DNA of 64,000 bases from Euleptes europaea (taxonomy: Eukaryota; Chordata; Lepidosauria; Squamata; Sphaerodactylidae), in contig NC_079330.1 of NCBI RefSeq assembly GCF_029931775.1, positions 6,899,206 to 6,963,205 on the forward strand. Reading direction: 5' to 3'. The notes beneath the pieces are model-generated. The model worked only from the letters and a program-made list of their open reading frames with translations, had not been told where the DNA came from and did no database searches. How positions within the stretch are numbered: position 1 is the first letter of the stretch; each line of letters starts with the position of its first letter. Of this stretch, positions 12,537-26,300 are shown one piece after another. Made by a program: the position numbers and the translations under genes.

Positions 12537-13129
12537 CCACCCTTAGCGCCAACCCAGCATGTCAACGTTTAGCAGGTGACGCGTTTTCCTAAAGCAAAGG
12601 CAATTTATTGAAAAACCTTGTTAAGTCTTCCAATGTGAGAAAGGCTCCCGCCAAAGCAGGGAAGGCAAAACACCCCCCGCCTCCAAACAGCCCCCCGACA
12701 AAATGGCAGCCATCTCGACAAGAAACCAGCCTTTTTAAGACTCGACAAAGTGACCGTAGTCCCCATGGCAACCAGTTATGAAGACCCAGGAAGAGAAATA
12801 TGAGATTCTTCAAGCGTATATGATAAGGATCAAGGAAACACACTCAGAAGCAAGGAGTACTGAGGTTTGCCATTGGTTTCAACAAAACAACTTCAGGCAC
12901 CGCAGGTGGCTTTGAGCCAGGGCATTTTGGGGGGTGTTTAGTTTTTTTTGGGGGGGGGGGTCAATTCACAATGCTGCATTTTTCTGCACACATATGGGGA
13001 GTTTACAAAGTGTGTAGAAATTCTTACCTTGTCTGCTGAGGGGGAGCTCAGGTTGCCAATTTCATGTTCTCCACTTTACTTACAAGTAAATTTTGGTTTG
13101 GATCACACGTAGCATGAACCGAGAAATAT

Positions 13130-13339
13130 TCACATGAAGCTGCCTTAAACTGAATCAGACCCTTGGTCCATCGAAGTCAGTATTGTCTACTCTGACCGGA
13201 AGCGGCTCTCCAGGGTCTCAACGGAGGTCTTTCACATCACCTACTTGCCTAGTGCCTTTAACTGGAGGTCCCGGGGATTGAACCTGGGACCTTCTGCATC
13301 CCAAGCAGATGCTCTACCACTGAGCCACAGCCCCTCCTG
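13130..13339 (-). mobile_element. SINE A
   Basis: Near full length, ACATGAAGCTGCCTTAAACTG to GCCACAGCCCCTCC. Confidence 0.85.
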
Positions 13340-13555
13340 GAAGCAAGCTCTCCAATTTCCCCCGCCTGCTGTGCCTCCTATAATAGCACCCCCAGCAGAC
13401 AAAGGAACTCTAGCAGAGGGAGGGGGGTGAATAGGGGTCAGCAGGGGGAGGGGAGAAATGGGAGAAACTGCCCTCCCTTCCAACTGATGGGACACCTCTT
13501 CTACCAGTGGACACTGTAGGGCCAAACTCAACAGAACGATGTCCTCAGGGATGCT

Positions 13556-13625
13556 GCCGGTGTAGGTTTTTTGCCATCAAGTCACGACCCACTTATGGTG
13601 ACCCCAGAGGGTTTTCAAGGCAAGC
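13556..13625 (-). mobile_element. SINE 3' tail fragment
   Basis: TTTTTTGCCATCAAGTCACG to GGGTTTTCAAGGCAAG, matching the tail of the SINE at 57556-57828. Lies at the probable 3' end of SSU72. Confidence 0.6.
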
Positions 13626-13659
13626 CCGCCCTGCAATAAACCTAACGAACAACAGGGCA

Positions 13660-14268
13660 GAAATGGAGCGGTTTGGATTTATTGGAGACTTCCAACTTCA
13701 TTCGTAATAATATACAGATATTTGTCCCAGTCATACTTTATATATCCCAAACATCCAGTCCATTCCATTAAAAGGAAAAAAAAGGTATTCCCATCCTCCT
13801 CCACAAAATAAACATCCAAAACAACTCAAATAAAACCTTTTTAAGCTGGAAAATACAAACAATACCGTTCTGGAAATATTATCTTTATAATTAAAACCCT
13901 ACTTGTAACTGTTAAAGTAGGATATTCAGGGGAAGAGGACAGAAGTTGGGGGAAAGGGTTTTTAAAAAATCTTGATTTTTTAAATCTCTCTTAAATAAAG
14001 CAGCTTTTATGTTTATAATAATTTCCTTTGTTTTCATACACATAGTTCGTCTTTGTGTTTCAACATCGAAACACCCCCTTCACAAAAAAAGAGTTAAAAA
14101 ACGAAAAACACCAAGGAAGAAAAAAAAAATTAAACAGCAACAATGAAAATAAGTAGGTTGTAAAGTCACTCTCTGAGGAGAAGGGCAAAAGTCCAGTCGT
14201 TCCAGAACGTGACCTCATGCGTCTTCTGTCTGCAATAGTAAGGCCTAGAGGAGGAGATAGGCGGGCTT
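13660..14268 (-). other. Probable SSU72 3' UTR with poly(A) signal
   Basis: AT-rich sequence follows the SSU72 stop and is free of recognised repeats until the old SINE tail near 13625. The first AATAAA found on this strand after the stop is at 13683-13678, about 590 nt downstream, giving a plausible cleavage site near 13655-13665. Transcript data would be needed to fix the end. Confidence 0.45.
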
Positions 14269-14370
14269 TCAATAAAAGCAGACCGTGTGCAGAAAAGTCC
14301 GCCCGCTTTTCTCTTCGAATTCTTGTAACAGCTCGTCTATTTCATTTTCCATATCTTCCGTGTGCTGTAT
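14269..14370 (-). CDS. SSU72: SSU72 coding exon 5 and stop
   Basis: Thirty-three codons, IQHTEDMENEIDELLQEFEE then KSGRTFLHTVCFY, followed by TGA at 14271-14269. The acceptor is CTTCCAG (CAG at 14371-14373). This is the conserved C terminus of the family. Confidence 0.97.
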   Translation of the reverse strand: MQHTEDMENEIDELLQEFEEKSGRTFLHTVCFY

Positions 14371-17300
14371 CTGGAAGGGGGGAAAGGAGGGGAAAAAGGC
14401 CGATTTATGGCACTGAATATATTTCCACAAACGTTTTGACACGCTTTTAAAGTCTAAACAGCAAGAAAAATTAAAAACGCTGCAGTTATTTTTTCAATCC
14501 TGTTCACAACACCTATTGGATTAATTAAAGGTAAAGGTCCCCTGGGCAAGCACCGGGGCATTCCTAGCCCATGGGGTGACGTCACATCCCGACATTTACT
14601 AGGCAGACTTTGTTTACGGGGTGGTTTGCCAGTGCCTTCCCCAGTCGTATACACTTTACCCCCAGCAAGCTGGGTACTCATTTTACCAACCTTGGAAGGA
14701 TGGAAGGCTGAGAACCTCAAGCCGGCTACCTGAAACCGACTTCCGTCGGGACCAAACTCAGGTCGTGAGCAGAGCTTTTGACTGCAGTGCTGCAGCTTAC
14801 CACTCTGCGCCACGGAGCTCCTTATTTGATTAATCAGTTGTTGTTTTTAATTTGCAGTGAATCATCAGCCGTAGATACAAAAAAAGCATCCTCAGGGATA
14901 AAATCAAACCTCTCGCCACGATCTGTGAATGTTTTCAGCTGTGCCCAAAAAAAAGAGGGGTAGCACATTTTGACTGAGATTGGGGGAAACGACACTTCTA
15001 GTGTTCACTCTCAACCATCCCCGCTTTGCGCTCCTCTCCCCACGATGTCATCGTGCCATCCTATCCGACTGGCTGAATCAACCCATGTGATTTCACTGAA
15101 TGACTCTGCTTTGCGTCGCTCCCCCCGCCCCCCCGCAATGTCATCAACATAATCCCATCTGATTGGCTGAAATGGATCTCGTGATCTCATTTAATGACAG
15201 CACACCTGACGCCAAGGGCACACTGTCATCCTGTCTACTCTGTAAGCGCTAGCGGGGAAGGACATGATAAATAAAGTTCCTGTTACTGAATCCATGATCA
15301 TTTTGGGCCTCAGGCAGAGGTCTTTCACATCACCTACTTGCCTAGTCCCTTTAACTGGAGATGCCGGGGATTGAACCTGGGAGCTTCTGCATGCCAAGCA
15401 GGTGCTCTACCACTGAGCCACGGCCCCTCCCCAAATACAAAATAGGGACACAGAAAGTTATGGGAGACCTGAGTCTAGAGTTCTGAGAACCAGTGTGGTG
15501 TAGTGGTTAAGAGCAGTGGTTTGGAGCGATGGAGTCTGATCTGGAGAACCGGGTTTGATTCCCCACTCCTCCACATGAGTGGCGGAGGCTAATCTGGCGA
15601 ACCAGGTTTGTTTCCCCACTCCTACACATGAAGCCAACTGCATGACCTTGGGCTACTCACAGTTCGCTTAGAGCTCTCTCAGCCCCACCTACCTCACACG
15701 GTGTCTGTTGTGGAGAGGCGAAGGTGATTGTGAGCCAGTTTAATTCTTCCTTAAGTGGTAGAGAAAGTTGGCATATAAAAACCAACTGTTCTTCATCATC
15801 CCCCTTCTAAAGTCTACTCTTCTGGAACCCCAAGGCATGCCAATACTATGGCTTTTTCTGTATTTTAAACTCTCGCCTGTGTGGGCCAGAAACTTGCTTT
15901 AGATGAGCCAAAACACCCAGAATGTGAATTTTCCGTAGAAAACTATGGAATGAAGGAACGATTGGTACGTGGAACACTTGAAAAGGAATTTGACATAACA
16001 CCTGTTATTTTTTCAGCCGGCTCATTCAGATGTAAGCAGAGCGGCCTCGTTTTGGCAGGAGCACAGCCCTCCGGAGAGGAAGGTTCTATTCCCAGGTCTG
16101 CCCCAGGTTTGTTGACCCACTTACAAAACACAGCTGGTCCCGTTTCTTTCCTTAGCAGAGACGGCACTTTGACCGCACTCAACACGCGATCATTCACTTC
16201 CTCTCTTCAAGCGTATGTGAGCAGTTTGGGCATGCACAGCTAAAGCTACTATATGCTTCATACGCACACGCTGTGACACACACAAGGAGAGCGTTGTAGG
16301 TTGGGGAAACACACACCAAAGAAGTGGTATGCATTTCCCAAATCCCTCTGATCGGAGGAGCTGATCAAGATGTAGCTGCACCAACGTTCTCTCCCCCACA
16401 TCCCCCATTTAGAAGAGCCCTACGAAAATGCCCCAAAGAGCAACTTTGATACTTACACATTGACATAGCTCGCAGATGAGAAAAGCTCCCAACGTCGCCT
16501 CTTCGTGATTATCCTGAATGTCCACGTTTATCACGTGTACGGGCTGACACGTCTCCTGTTCTCGAGAATTTAAGTCTGAAGCAGGCACAAAGGAACAAAA
16601 AAACAAAGCCATGAAGGTGACGTGAGATAAATATGTCCTTTCTTTCCAAGGAAAACCCTCTCCAGCTCCAGGCCCTGAAAATCTAGGCAGCCAGAAAAAC
16701 TGGATTTGACAACCCGTGTAAATTGGGTATTGCTAGCCTGGGGTGAAGCGACGCGGGGCGCTGAAGCCGTGCATCTGGCGGCCGGAAGTCCTGTCCAACA
16801 ACCCACCTGGCTTCCAAGACTCGCCCTTTTTTGTTTTAAAAACTAAAGCCGGGGTTGTTCGGTTTGCACACCTGCTGAATTGCAGCCTTATTATGCGACC
16901 CGGACTGCAGGTCCAACGAGACTCACTTCCTTCCCAGGTCAAGGGGGCAGAATTTCATAGAATCATAGTTGGAAGGGGCCATACTAGTCCAACCCCCTGC
17001 TCAATGCAGGATCAGCCTAGAGCATCCCTGACAAGTGTTTGTCCAGCCTCTGCTTAAAGACGGCCAGTGAGGGGGGGTGCTCACCACCTCTCTAGGTGGC
17101 TGATTCCACTGTCGAACAAGTCTTACTGTTAATTCCCCCCCCCCAATATCCAGGTGGTACCTTTCTGCCCGCATTTTAAACCCATTATTGCGAGTAGGGT
17201 TGCCAGGTCCCTCTTCGCCACCAGCGGGAGGTTTTGGGGGCAGAGCCTGAGGAGGGCGGGGTTTGGGGAGGGAAGCTTGCCTAGTCATTCAGGGCAAAAG

Positions 17301-20300
17301 ACGTTCTCCTAAAGAGACCTAGCAGCAGCACCTGTCTCAGTAGAACCCGGGCTTTGGGGATCCTTGGGGAGAGCCAGCATGGTGTAGTGGTTAAGAGCGG
17401 TGGTTTGGAGTGGTGGACTCTGATCTGGAGACACGGGTTTGATTCCCCACTCCTCCACATGAGTGGCCAAGGCTAATCTGGTGAACTGGATGTTTCCCCG
17501 CTCCTACACACGAAGCTAGCTGGGTGACCTTGGGCTAGTCACAGCTCTTAGAGCTCTCTCAGCCCCACCTACCTCACAGGGTGTCTGTTGTGGGGAGGGG
17601 AAGGGAAGGTGATTGTAAGCCAGTTTGAGTCTCCCTTAAGTGGTAGAGAAAGTCGGCATATAAAAGCCAACTTCTTCTCCTGTCTGACTGCTCAGGCCCA
17701 AATGTTTTCTCGTTCTTAATTGCTCGTTTTTTAAAAAAACCTGCCTGCTGTCAAATAAACCTGCGATGGATCGATTTGGCACCACAGCGCGTTTAGAGAA
17801 AATAACTGTCCCACGCATAAGGTGCAAGCGCAGAACCAGATTGTGGAACGGTGCGCACGGCCAACAAAGCAACCCGGATTCTGCCCCGCCTCGGAGGCAG
17901 CTTCTCGAACGCTAACGGCCCTCGTTTCTCGCATCCTCTCCACCGGAGCCAGGCCAAACAAAGTGAGAGAGGCGGGCCGGCCTAAAAAATCTCATCATCT
18001 GCTCCTAGCGGGAGCTGCCAGCGGGGTTTCACGGCCTCTCCTGTGCTAGTTACGCGAAGAACCGCATAATGGGGAGGGAGAAGGGGAAAGGTGGAGATTA
18101 GCATAGATGGACTGTCCTTCCCAACCTCTATAAAACAAGCGGCATGCGAATAAGGAGCAACTGTGGCCAAATCAAGTCGAAATTTCATTCATCTCTCGGC
18201 AAGGCGGCTCATTAAAGCCGCCGGAGAAAGTTCCGAGCCGGTTCCCTTTAATGCACTCCGGCCTCTGCGGCAGTCGAGTGGACGGCCCCCGAGCGAAGGG
18301 GGGGGGGGCGCTCAGCCCAGCCGGTGAGGGACAGTTCCCCACACACTCCATCCCTGGTCATTTCTTATTTATAAGATGCCAGCTTCGCTCGGCTGCTTTC
18401 TAATTTGCAGAGCGTCCGCCACATCGCGGCGGGAGACGATGTGCAGCCAGGCGCCCGAGAAAGAGCGGACGCCCTGCCGACGAGGCGAGAGGCTGCTTAA
18501 CTTTGCTTTGGTTGCACGGGGTTTGTTTAACCGCCTGGGTTTTTCCCCCCAAAAAAGGAGTGAAGAGAAGAAAGCCATCTTCTTGGTTTGTTTTAAGGCA
18601 CTGCCCGTGCAGCAGTTTACATGTCTCAGCTTCTGCAAACCGCAAGGGGTGGGGCGCTTTCAAGCCCCCTCAAAAGATCTATTGGGTTACGTTCCATGCC
18701 TCCTGCTCCATTTGCTCCTGTACACCCCGACACAGGAACCAGTGTGAAGTGGTGGTTTGAATACTGGAGCGGGGGTGGAGGGGCCGTGGCTCAGTGGCAG
18801 AGCATCTGCTTGGCATGGAGAAGGGCCAAGGTTCAACCCCCGTCATCTCCAGTTAAAGGGACTAGGCAGGTAGGGGATGTGAAGGACCCCTGGCCTGAAA
18901 CCCTGGAGAGCAGCTGCCGGTCTGAGGAGACAATACTGACTCTGATGGACCGAGGGTCTGATTCAGTATAAGGCAGCTTCATGTGTTCATGAGACAAAAT
19001 GTTCAGATCCCATTCTCCTGTGAAGCTTGCTGGGCTAGCCACCCACTCTCACATTAGCCTACCTCACAGGGTCGTTGTATACCACCCTAAACTCATTGAA
19101 GATGTGTGTCTGGAGGAGGGGGTGAAAAACATGGAAGTACACTGTAGAAGCAATTAAGAACGAGAAAATATTTGGGCCTGAGCAGTCAGACAGGAGAAGA
19201 AGAGTTGGTTTTTATATGCCGACTTTCTCTGCCACTGATTGAAGATTCAAACCGGCTTACAATCACCTTCCCTTCCTCTCCCACAACAGACACCCTGTGA
19301 GGTAGGTGGGACTGAGACAGCTCTGAGAGCTGTGACTAGCCCAAGGTCACCCAGCTGGCTTCATGTATAGGAGTGGGGAAACAAACCCGGTTCTTCAGAT
19401 CAGACTCCACCGCTCCAAACCACCGCTCTTGACCACTACGCCACGCTGGCTCTCGTTCCAATGGCCACGTGTCCCGCGTTAACGGAGATGGGGCCGTGAG
19501 AATTGCCTCTTCCTATATCAACCTTGACAGGACAGGTCCCAACAGGGCCTCTTCTGTGTTGGCACCTAGATCGTGGACCACCCCTCCCAAGGCACTCCTT
19601 AAATACATGAGTCCACCTTATGCAGAAATCGGACCATTGGTCGCTCTGCCTCAGTGGGGTCTATTCCAGCTGGCAGCTTTTCTCAAGGTCCTTGGGAAGA
19701 GGGGGATAATTCCTAACGGTCGTTCTCCAGGATCCCTTAGCAGGAGACATTGGGGGGCTGAACATGGGGGCCTTCCGCTTGTGAACCACGTCCTCTACCA
19801 CTGAGCCGTGCGCCCCACGCACCTCATTTGGCATGCCTGTGCCCCAGTCGTTTCAGGGATCAATTTAGGGACCATTTGACTTATTCTCTGGAGCGTTTGC
19901 TTTGTCACTTTAGGGCCACCTGTTTTACCACTGCAGCTGGTTCTAACAGGGAGTTTCACGTCTTTTCTATTAAAACTGTTTATAAAGATTTTATTTGTGC
20001 ATGGTTTTATTTCAGACCATAAAGCTGCCTTGAAGATCTCGGGAAGGGAAAGCAGGGCATGAACACTGTTTTTAAAAAACCTTTCTGTTAGAATGTACTC
20101 ATGCCCAAGAAATTGTGCTTGAGAAAAGGTGCTATGAGATTGTTGTTGTTGTTTTTTTGGGGGGGGGTGGCTCAAAAGCCACCTCCCAGAATGCTGACCG
20201 CACACTGCGGTCTCTCTCAGCCTAGGCGAGAACTGGTTCCACAGGCAAGAGGGTGCATTCTTTGAGCTTCAGCCTGCCCTGAAATTTTGCACCACTCTAC

Positions 20301-23300
20301 CTAAATTCTGCCATCAAAATTCTGCAATCGATATAAATTACACCGGGGTGTCAAACTCATTTGTTACGAGGGCCGGATATGATGTAAATGTCACTTGGTT
20401 GGGCTGGGCCATGCCTTGCCAGCCCAGATTGGGACTGGGGGTGTGTGGCTGCCTCAGTTGGCTCACGGGCCGAGTAACAGCTCTCAAGGGGCCGGATCCG
20501 GCCCATAGGCCGTATGTTTGACACCCCTGAATTACACGAATCAAGCAGATGCACAAATCCTTCTCAGCCAGTGACTTAAAAAAATTAGTATCATTTGTCC
20601 TGCTGGCCCTGGGGGGGAGCTCTACTGGGTATCGAATGCCCCGCCACCCACCCCACCCCACCGGCAGCCCACTGGATAACACCTCTGGCTGGGAAGATTT
20701 CAGAACTATATTCCAAGCATATTGTTCCCACTAGTCTCAGGCTCTTTAAAATTTGGCGTGAGATGTCAGCACGGCAAGCAGGCTGCATTCTTGGGCTCCT
20801 GTAGGACGGGCCTCGTTGACCACTCTGCCCCGGCTCAAATTCAGCCAGGCTCTGGCTGGATCCAAGGGACGGCCCTTACCTTCTATTACTTGATCGTAGA
20901 CCCTTTCTTCGCACGTCAAGATGAGGTCGAAGACGTCTTTGCAGTTCTGGAATCTTTCCGGCCGCGGCTTGATCCGCTTGTTCCTGTCCAACATGTGCAA
21001 AATCCCGTTCTGTGTATAGCTGCGGGGGCCAAGAGTTAAGGAACTCCACAGGCAAAGAGATTTTTTGTTTAGACAAACCAGCCGTGCTTTGGGCAGGGGA
21101 CGGAAACTGCTGGTGGCATGGACATTCCAAATTATAGGCTGTCTTTTTAAAAGGGCTGGGCAAACTTCAGCACGGCCCGGGCATCCTCCCTCTGAAGAAA
21201 CAGTACAGCCATTTTGCTTTCCCCCCCCCCCCCGCCCCAGAACACCCAAAGTTTATCCCAGCCAGACCCAAGAGCCGCCTCAGACTGTAAAGAAACTCGG
21301 CTGTTTGCATCCAACGTTCTATCACGCCTTAGTGTGATGAAGAAACAGAAGCAAAGATGGTATTAGGCAAATAAACCTGATTTTCACCATTTCAGGGGTC
21401 ACTGTGGATCGACAGAGGCAACCCCCCACCCCACCCCAGTGGTTCCCCATCCTGATGCACGCCTTTAGTTTCTTCTAAAGGGAGAAGTATCATACACAGG
21501 TACCTGGGGATACAGGTGCGATGAACCCAAAGCTATTCCCCCTCCATCAAGGGCCTAGACCCCAATGACAGGGGTACTGCTGGCTCTACGATGCATACAC
21601 ATCCCTCTATACACAGACATTTGTCACACTCGAAGTTATATTTTGCCACTCGACCATCACTTACAGATCACGATGGGTAGCCGTATTAGTCTGTCGCAGT
21701 AGAAAAGAGCAAGAGTCTAGTAGCCAATTAAAGACTAACAAAATTTCTGGCCGGGTATGAACTTTCGTGAATCACAACTCACTTCTTCAGATATTCTTCT
21801 TCTTCAGGTATCTGAATCAGTTAGTCACTGCAGGTATCTCAAGAAGTGAGCTGTGACCCACAAAAGTTCATACCCTGCCAGAAATTTTGTTGGCCTTTAA
21901 GGTGCTACTGGACTCTGGCTCTTTTCTACATTTCACTTATAACTTTGCAACGAGGTTCAAGACCTGATTTAGTCACCAACTCAGGTTAGCGTGAAGCTCA
22001 GTGCAGAAACCTTGATAAAATAGGGGGGGTGGCAGAGGAAGGATAGGCCAGTTCTATATGAAATGGGCAAGAAGGCTGAGAGCATAAGAAAGGCCTAGCT
22101 GGATCAGACCGAGGCCCATCAAGTCCGACAGTCTGTTCACACAGTGGCCAACCAGGTGCCTCTAGGAAGCCACAAACAAGATGACTGCAGCAGCACCATC
22201 CTGCCTGTGTTCCACCGCACCTAATATATTCGGCATGCTCCTCTGATCCTGGAGAGAATAGGTATGCATCATGACTAGCAACCATGAATACCCCTCTCCT
22301 CCTAGAATATGTCCACTCCCCTTAAAGCCTTCCAAGTTGGCAGCCATCACTACATCCTGGGGCAGGGAGTTCCACAATTTAACTATGCATTGTGTGAAGA
22401 AATGCTTCCTCTGATCTGTTTTGAATCTCTCGCCCTACAGCTTCAGCAGATGACCCCATGTTCTAGTATTATGAGGGAGAAAAGCTTCTCCCTGTCCACT
22501 CCTGTACCCAAAACATTTGTGGGGTACATACGCAAATCCTTTACTGATTAAGGCACAGGAATGTTGGCTTGTGTTGAATGAAACTGTGAGCGGCATGAAG
22601 CTGACAGAATGGGACTTTCCTTCTCCTCCTCCCCTTCAGCTCTCCAAGCCCAGCCCCAAATCCTTCTCCCGAGGGACAGGAACCCTCACAAACAGGATGC
22701 GGGGCCACGTGGAAGGGGAAGGGGGTAAGGTAAAGGTCCCCTGTGCAAACACCCAGTCATTCCTGACCCATAGAGTGACATCACAACCCGTCGTTTCCCA
22801 GGCAGACTTTGTTTACGGGGTGGTTTGCCAGTGCCTTCCCCAGTCATCTTCCCTTTACCCCCAGCAAGCTGGGTCCTCATTTTACCGCCCTCGGAAGGAT
22901 GGAAGGCTGAGTCAACCTTGAGCCGGCTACCTGAAACCGACTTCCGTCAGGACCGAACTCAGGTTGTGAGCAGAGCTTGGACTGCAGTACTGCAGCTTAG
23001 CACTTTGCACCAAGGGGCTCCTTCCATCAGTAGGGAATGGTAAGGTACAAGCTGTGATGTCTTCACGGGAGAGAACACTGTGTTCCAACGGCAAGGTTGC
23101 CAAAAACAGCCCCTCCTTATCTCGGCTGTGACGATTGCAGGCGCTCTGCACGGGGTCACATTTGATGCTCGCCTTTCTTCCCCACATCATGTCTTCTGCA
23201 ATTACGGAGAACGTGGAGACGATGGCGCCAGTAACACATGACGGATGCTGGTTATGGTTCAAAACCGGGGCAAAGGCCACTTGCCAACCAAAGGCTTTTC

Positions 23301-26300
23301 AGCAAAACTGTCCAGAATGGCAGCTGCAATGCAAGTTTTAGCACTGGGACGCCACTTGAACACATGAAGCTGCCTTATACTGAATCAGACCCTCGTTCCA
23401 TCAAAGTCAGCATTGTCTACTCAGACCGGCAGTGGCTCCCCAGTGTCTCAGGCGGAGGTCTTCCACATCCCCTACCTGTCTAGTTCCTTTAACTGGAGAT
23501 GCCGGGGGATTGAACCTAGGACCTTCTGCATGCCAAGCAAATTCTCTACCACTGAGCTACAGACTCTCTCCATAGCTCTCCAGGGTCTCAGGCAATGGTC
23601 CTTCACATCACCAACCTGCCTAGTCCCTTTAACTGGAGATGCCGGGGATTGAACCTGGGACCTTCTGAATGACAAGCAGATAACACTGAGCCACGGCCCC
23701 TCCCCAGGTTGGTCCGCTCACACAAAAAGAAATTAGAGTCCGTCCCCGGACCGTCTACCCCGAACCACAGCCCCTCCCAAACTTGACTCATCTTAGATGT
23801 GTACCTCCAGGTCTGAGGAGGCTCTTAATAGCCCAGAAGACTTCTAGATGCCTCCACTCCTGCCTCCCTTTGGATACCTTCCTTCTCCTGCCTTTGTAAA
23901 CACTCTCCGGAATGGAGGATAGCTGGTACGGTCCCTCTCTGAGCGCAACGGCCACTGTTATTCCCTTACTGAATGGCTCTTGGGAATTTTTAGACAGTTG
24001 AATGTTACAGAAAGCAGTGAGGGGAAAAGGCAAAAGGATGGTTAGTTAATGGCTTCTTTGTCAAAATTATTAACCTAAATTTTTATTCTCAACAATACAT
24101 GCAATCATGTATTAGAATAGGGTCATAGGTTCCACAGAACAGAATACTTCCCCACCTCAGAGCTCATCTGCATTATTTCAGGGAAGTAAGAGTACTGTGA
24201 GAAAGTTGCATGTGACAAGCTTTAAGTTTTGTTGGACAGTCCACTCTGGATAGTATTGGCTAATGAATCTCGAATTTATAAACAAGTTCTGCCATACGCC
24301 CATGTGGGTCTCAGCACCGTTTCGAAACTGCCAGTGTTCACATCGTTAAGTGTGCCAGTAGACTGTGGCTCCTTTTGTAGAGCATCTGCTAAGCACGCAG
24401 AAGGCCCAGGTTCAATCCCCGGTATCTACAGTTAAAGGGACTAGGCAAGTAGGTGATGTGAAAGACCCCTGCTTGAGACCCTAGAAAGCCGCTGTCGGTC
24501 TAAGTAGACAATACTGACCTGGATGGACCAAGGGTCTGATTCAGTATAAGGCAGCTTAATGTGCTTATGTGGCCAGGTTTTTGCATATTTGGCTCTACAG
24601 CTTCCTATGTTTGCCCAGGCCAAAAAGGGAGCTCAGAATTCAGCCTTCCAAGTTTGGGAAAATGAGTACCCAGCTTGCTGGGGGTCAAGTGTAGACGACT
24701 GGGGAAGGCAATGGCAAACCACCCCTTAAATATAGTCTGCCTAGTAAACATCGGGATGTGACGTCACCCCATGGATCAATAATGACCCAGTGCTTGCACA
24801 GGGGACTACCTTTACCACCTTAGAAACCAACAAGAGTTTCAGGGTGTGAGCTTTCGAGAGGCAGAGCTCCCTTCGTCAGATCTTGTGACAGTGAAAACAT
24901 CACCACACAGCCCATGGTCTTCTTCCCACCCACATATCCAAGGCCCTGGTCTCTCCCCCAGCAGCTAAGCCCCACGACAAGCGAATCAAGCGTTCTGCCA
25001 AGGACTGGGGGATTTAGCATCTGCTGGGTGCAAAGAGCATGGGAGGAGGGAGCTCATTATTCAAACTGAATGCCAAAATGTCTAATGCCAGCTCAGCCTA
25101 CAGTTTCACACCTACGTGATTTGTGAGGCAATGCACAAGGTAGGAGGTATTGGGGTAGATGCGCAGAGCACTTCAGAAAAATTCAGGCGTTCAGCCAACT
25201 GTACCTACTGAATTGCACTTGCCTCTACTGGGTTTTCAGCGCTGTGAACTGGAAACATTAGCCTGCAAGTTACTGGCGATTTCTTGCTGTGGGAAGCAAT
25301 AGCCGGAATAGACGTCTCATTGGCAAGTCACAGCCCCACGAGATGCACAACAGGTTGAGATCTGGGATCACTACTTTAGAAGTTACTGTCTCCTAACTAA
25401 AGAGTTCCAAGGTGTAGCTGAAGGTTAAAAGGTGTCATACAAAAGTAAAACGGAAGAGGTTTCAACTATGTTAGAGGAGGGCAGGGAGCTGTTCCTGTTG
25501 GCAGCAGAGGTTAGGACTCACAATAATGGGTTTAAATGGTGGGAGGAAAGGTACCACCTGGATATTAGGGAAAACAATTTACGGTAAGAGTTGTTCGACA
25601 GTGAGATCAGCTACCTAGGGAGGTGGTGAGCTCCCCCTTACCGGCAGTCTTTAAGCAGAGCCTGGACAAACACTTGTCAGGGATGCTCTGGGCTTATCCT
25701 GCATTAAACAAGGGGTTGGACTAGATGGCCTCTATGTCCCCTTCAGATTCTATGATTTTCGATGATTTCAGATATTCTGGATTGGAAAGCGGGTGGGACG
25801 CAGGGAGAGAGCATGCCAAAGGCTCAAATCCATTTCCAAAAGTGACATGAAGTATCTGGTTTGGTGACAGAGAAAGGGAAATATCAGGTACAAGGATCAC
25901 AAGGGTTCTGTGTCAATGTCAGATCGTGATGGAAAGTGGGAGGGGGAAATTGGTCGAACATAACCATCGGGAGGTGGGTGGGCTCTCCTTTGAAGAGATG
26001 GCCATCTGACAGCAAGGCTGATTCTGCGAACTTAGGCAGATCATGAGAGGGAGGGCAGGAAGAAATGAGTCAGAGCTCGGCTCTTGTGGCCCCCTTTATT
26101 ACATGCCCAGGGTAAAGCCAATTGCCACTGTGTGGTCAGGAAGGAATTTTCCTCCAGGTCAGATTGACCCAGGGATCCTGGAGGCTTTTTGCCTTCCTCT
26201 GGGCATAGAGCAGGGGTCACTGGGGGAGTGGGTTTTTTTTGAGATTTTCCTGCGTTGCGAAGGGGGTTGGACTAGATGACCCTCCAGATCTCTTCCAGCT

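Larger units (their letters stand above)
11142..13129. other. Intergenic sequence between SINEs
   Basis: Apart from the LINE and SINE pieces listed, no gene or motif is recognised. AAATAAATAAATAAA near 12168-12180 looks like an old SINE tail. Confidence 0.4.

Noticed and set aside
18779-18860. tRNA gene candidates at SINE heads (here and at about 35 other sites)
   Set aside because: A and B boxes are present, but sequence continues into SINE bodies and the cloverleaf is decayed; not free-standing tRNAs.
20746-21249. 167-residue minus-strand frame
   Set aside because: Contains SSU72 exon 3 read through into both introns; only 20880-21019 is coding.
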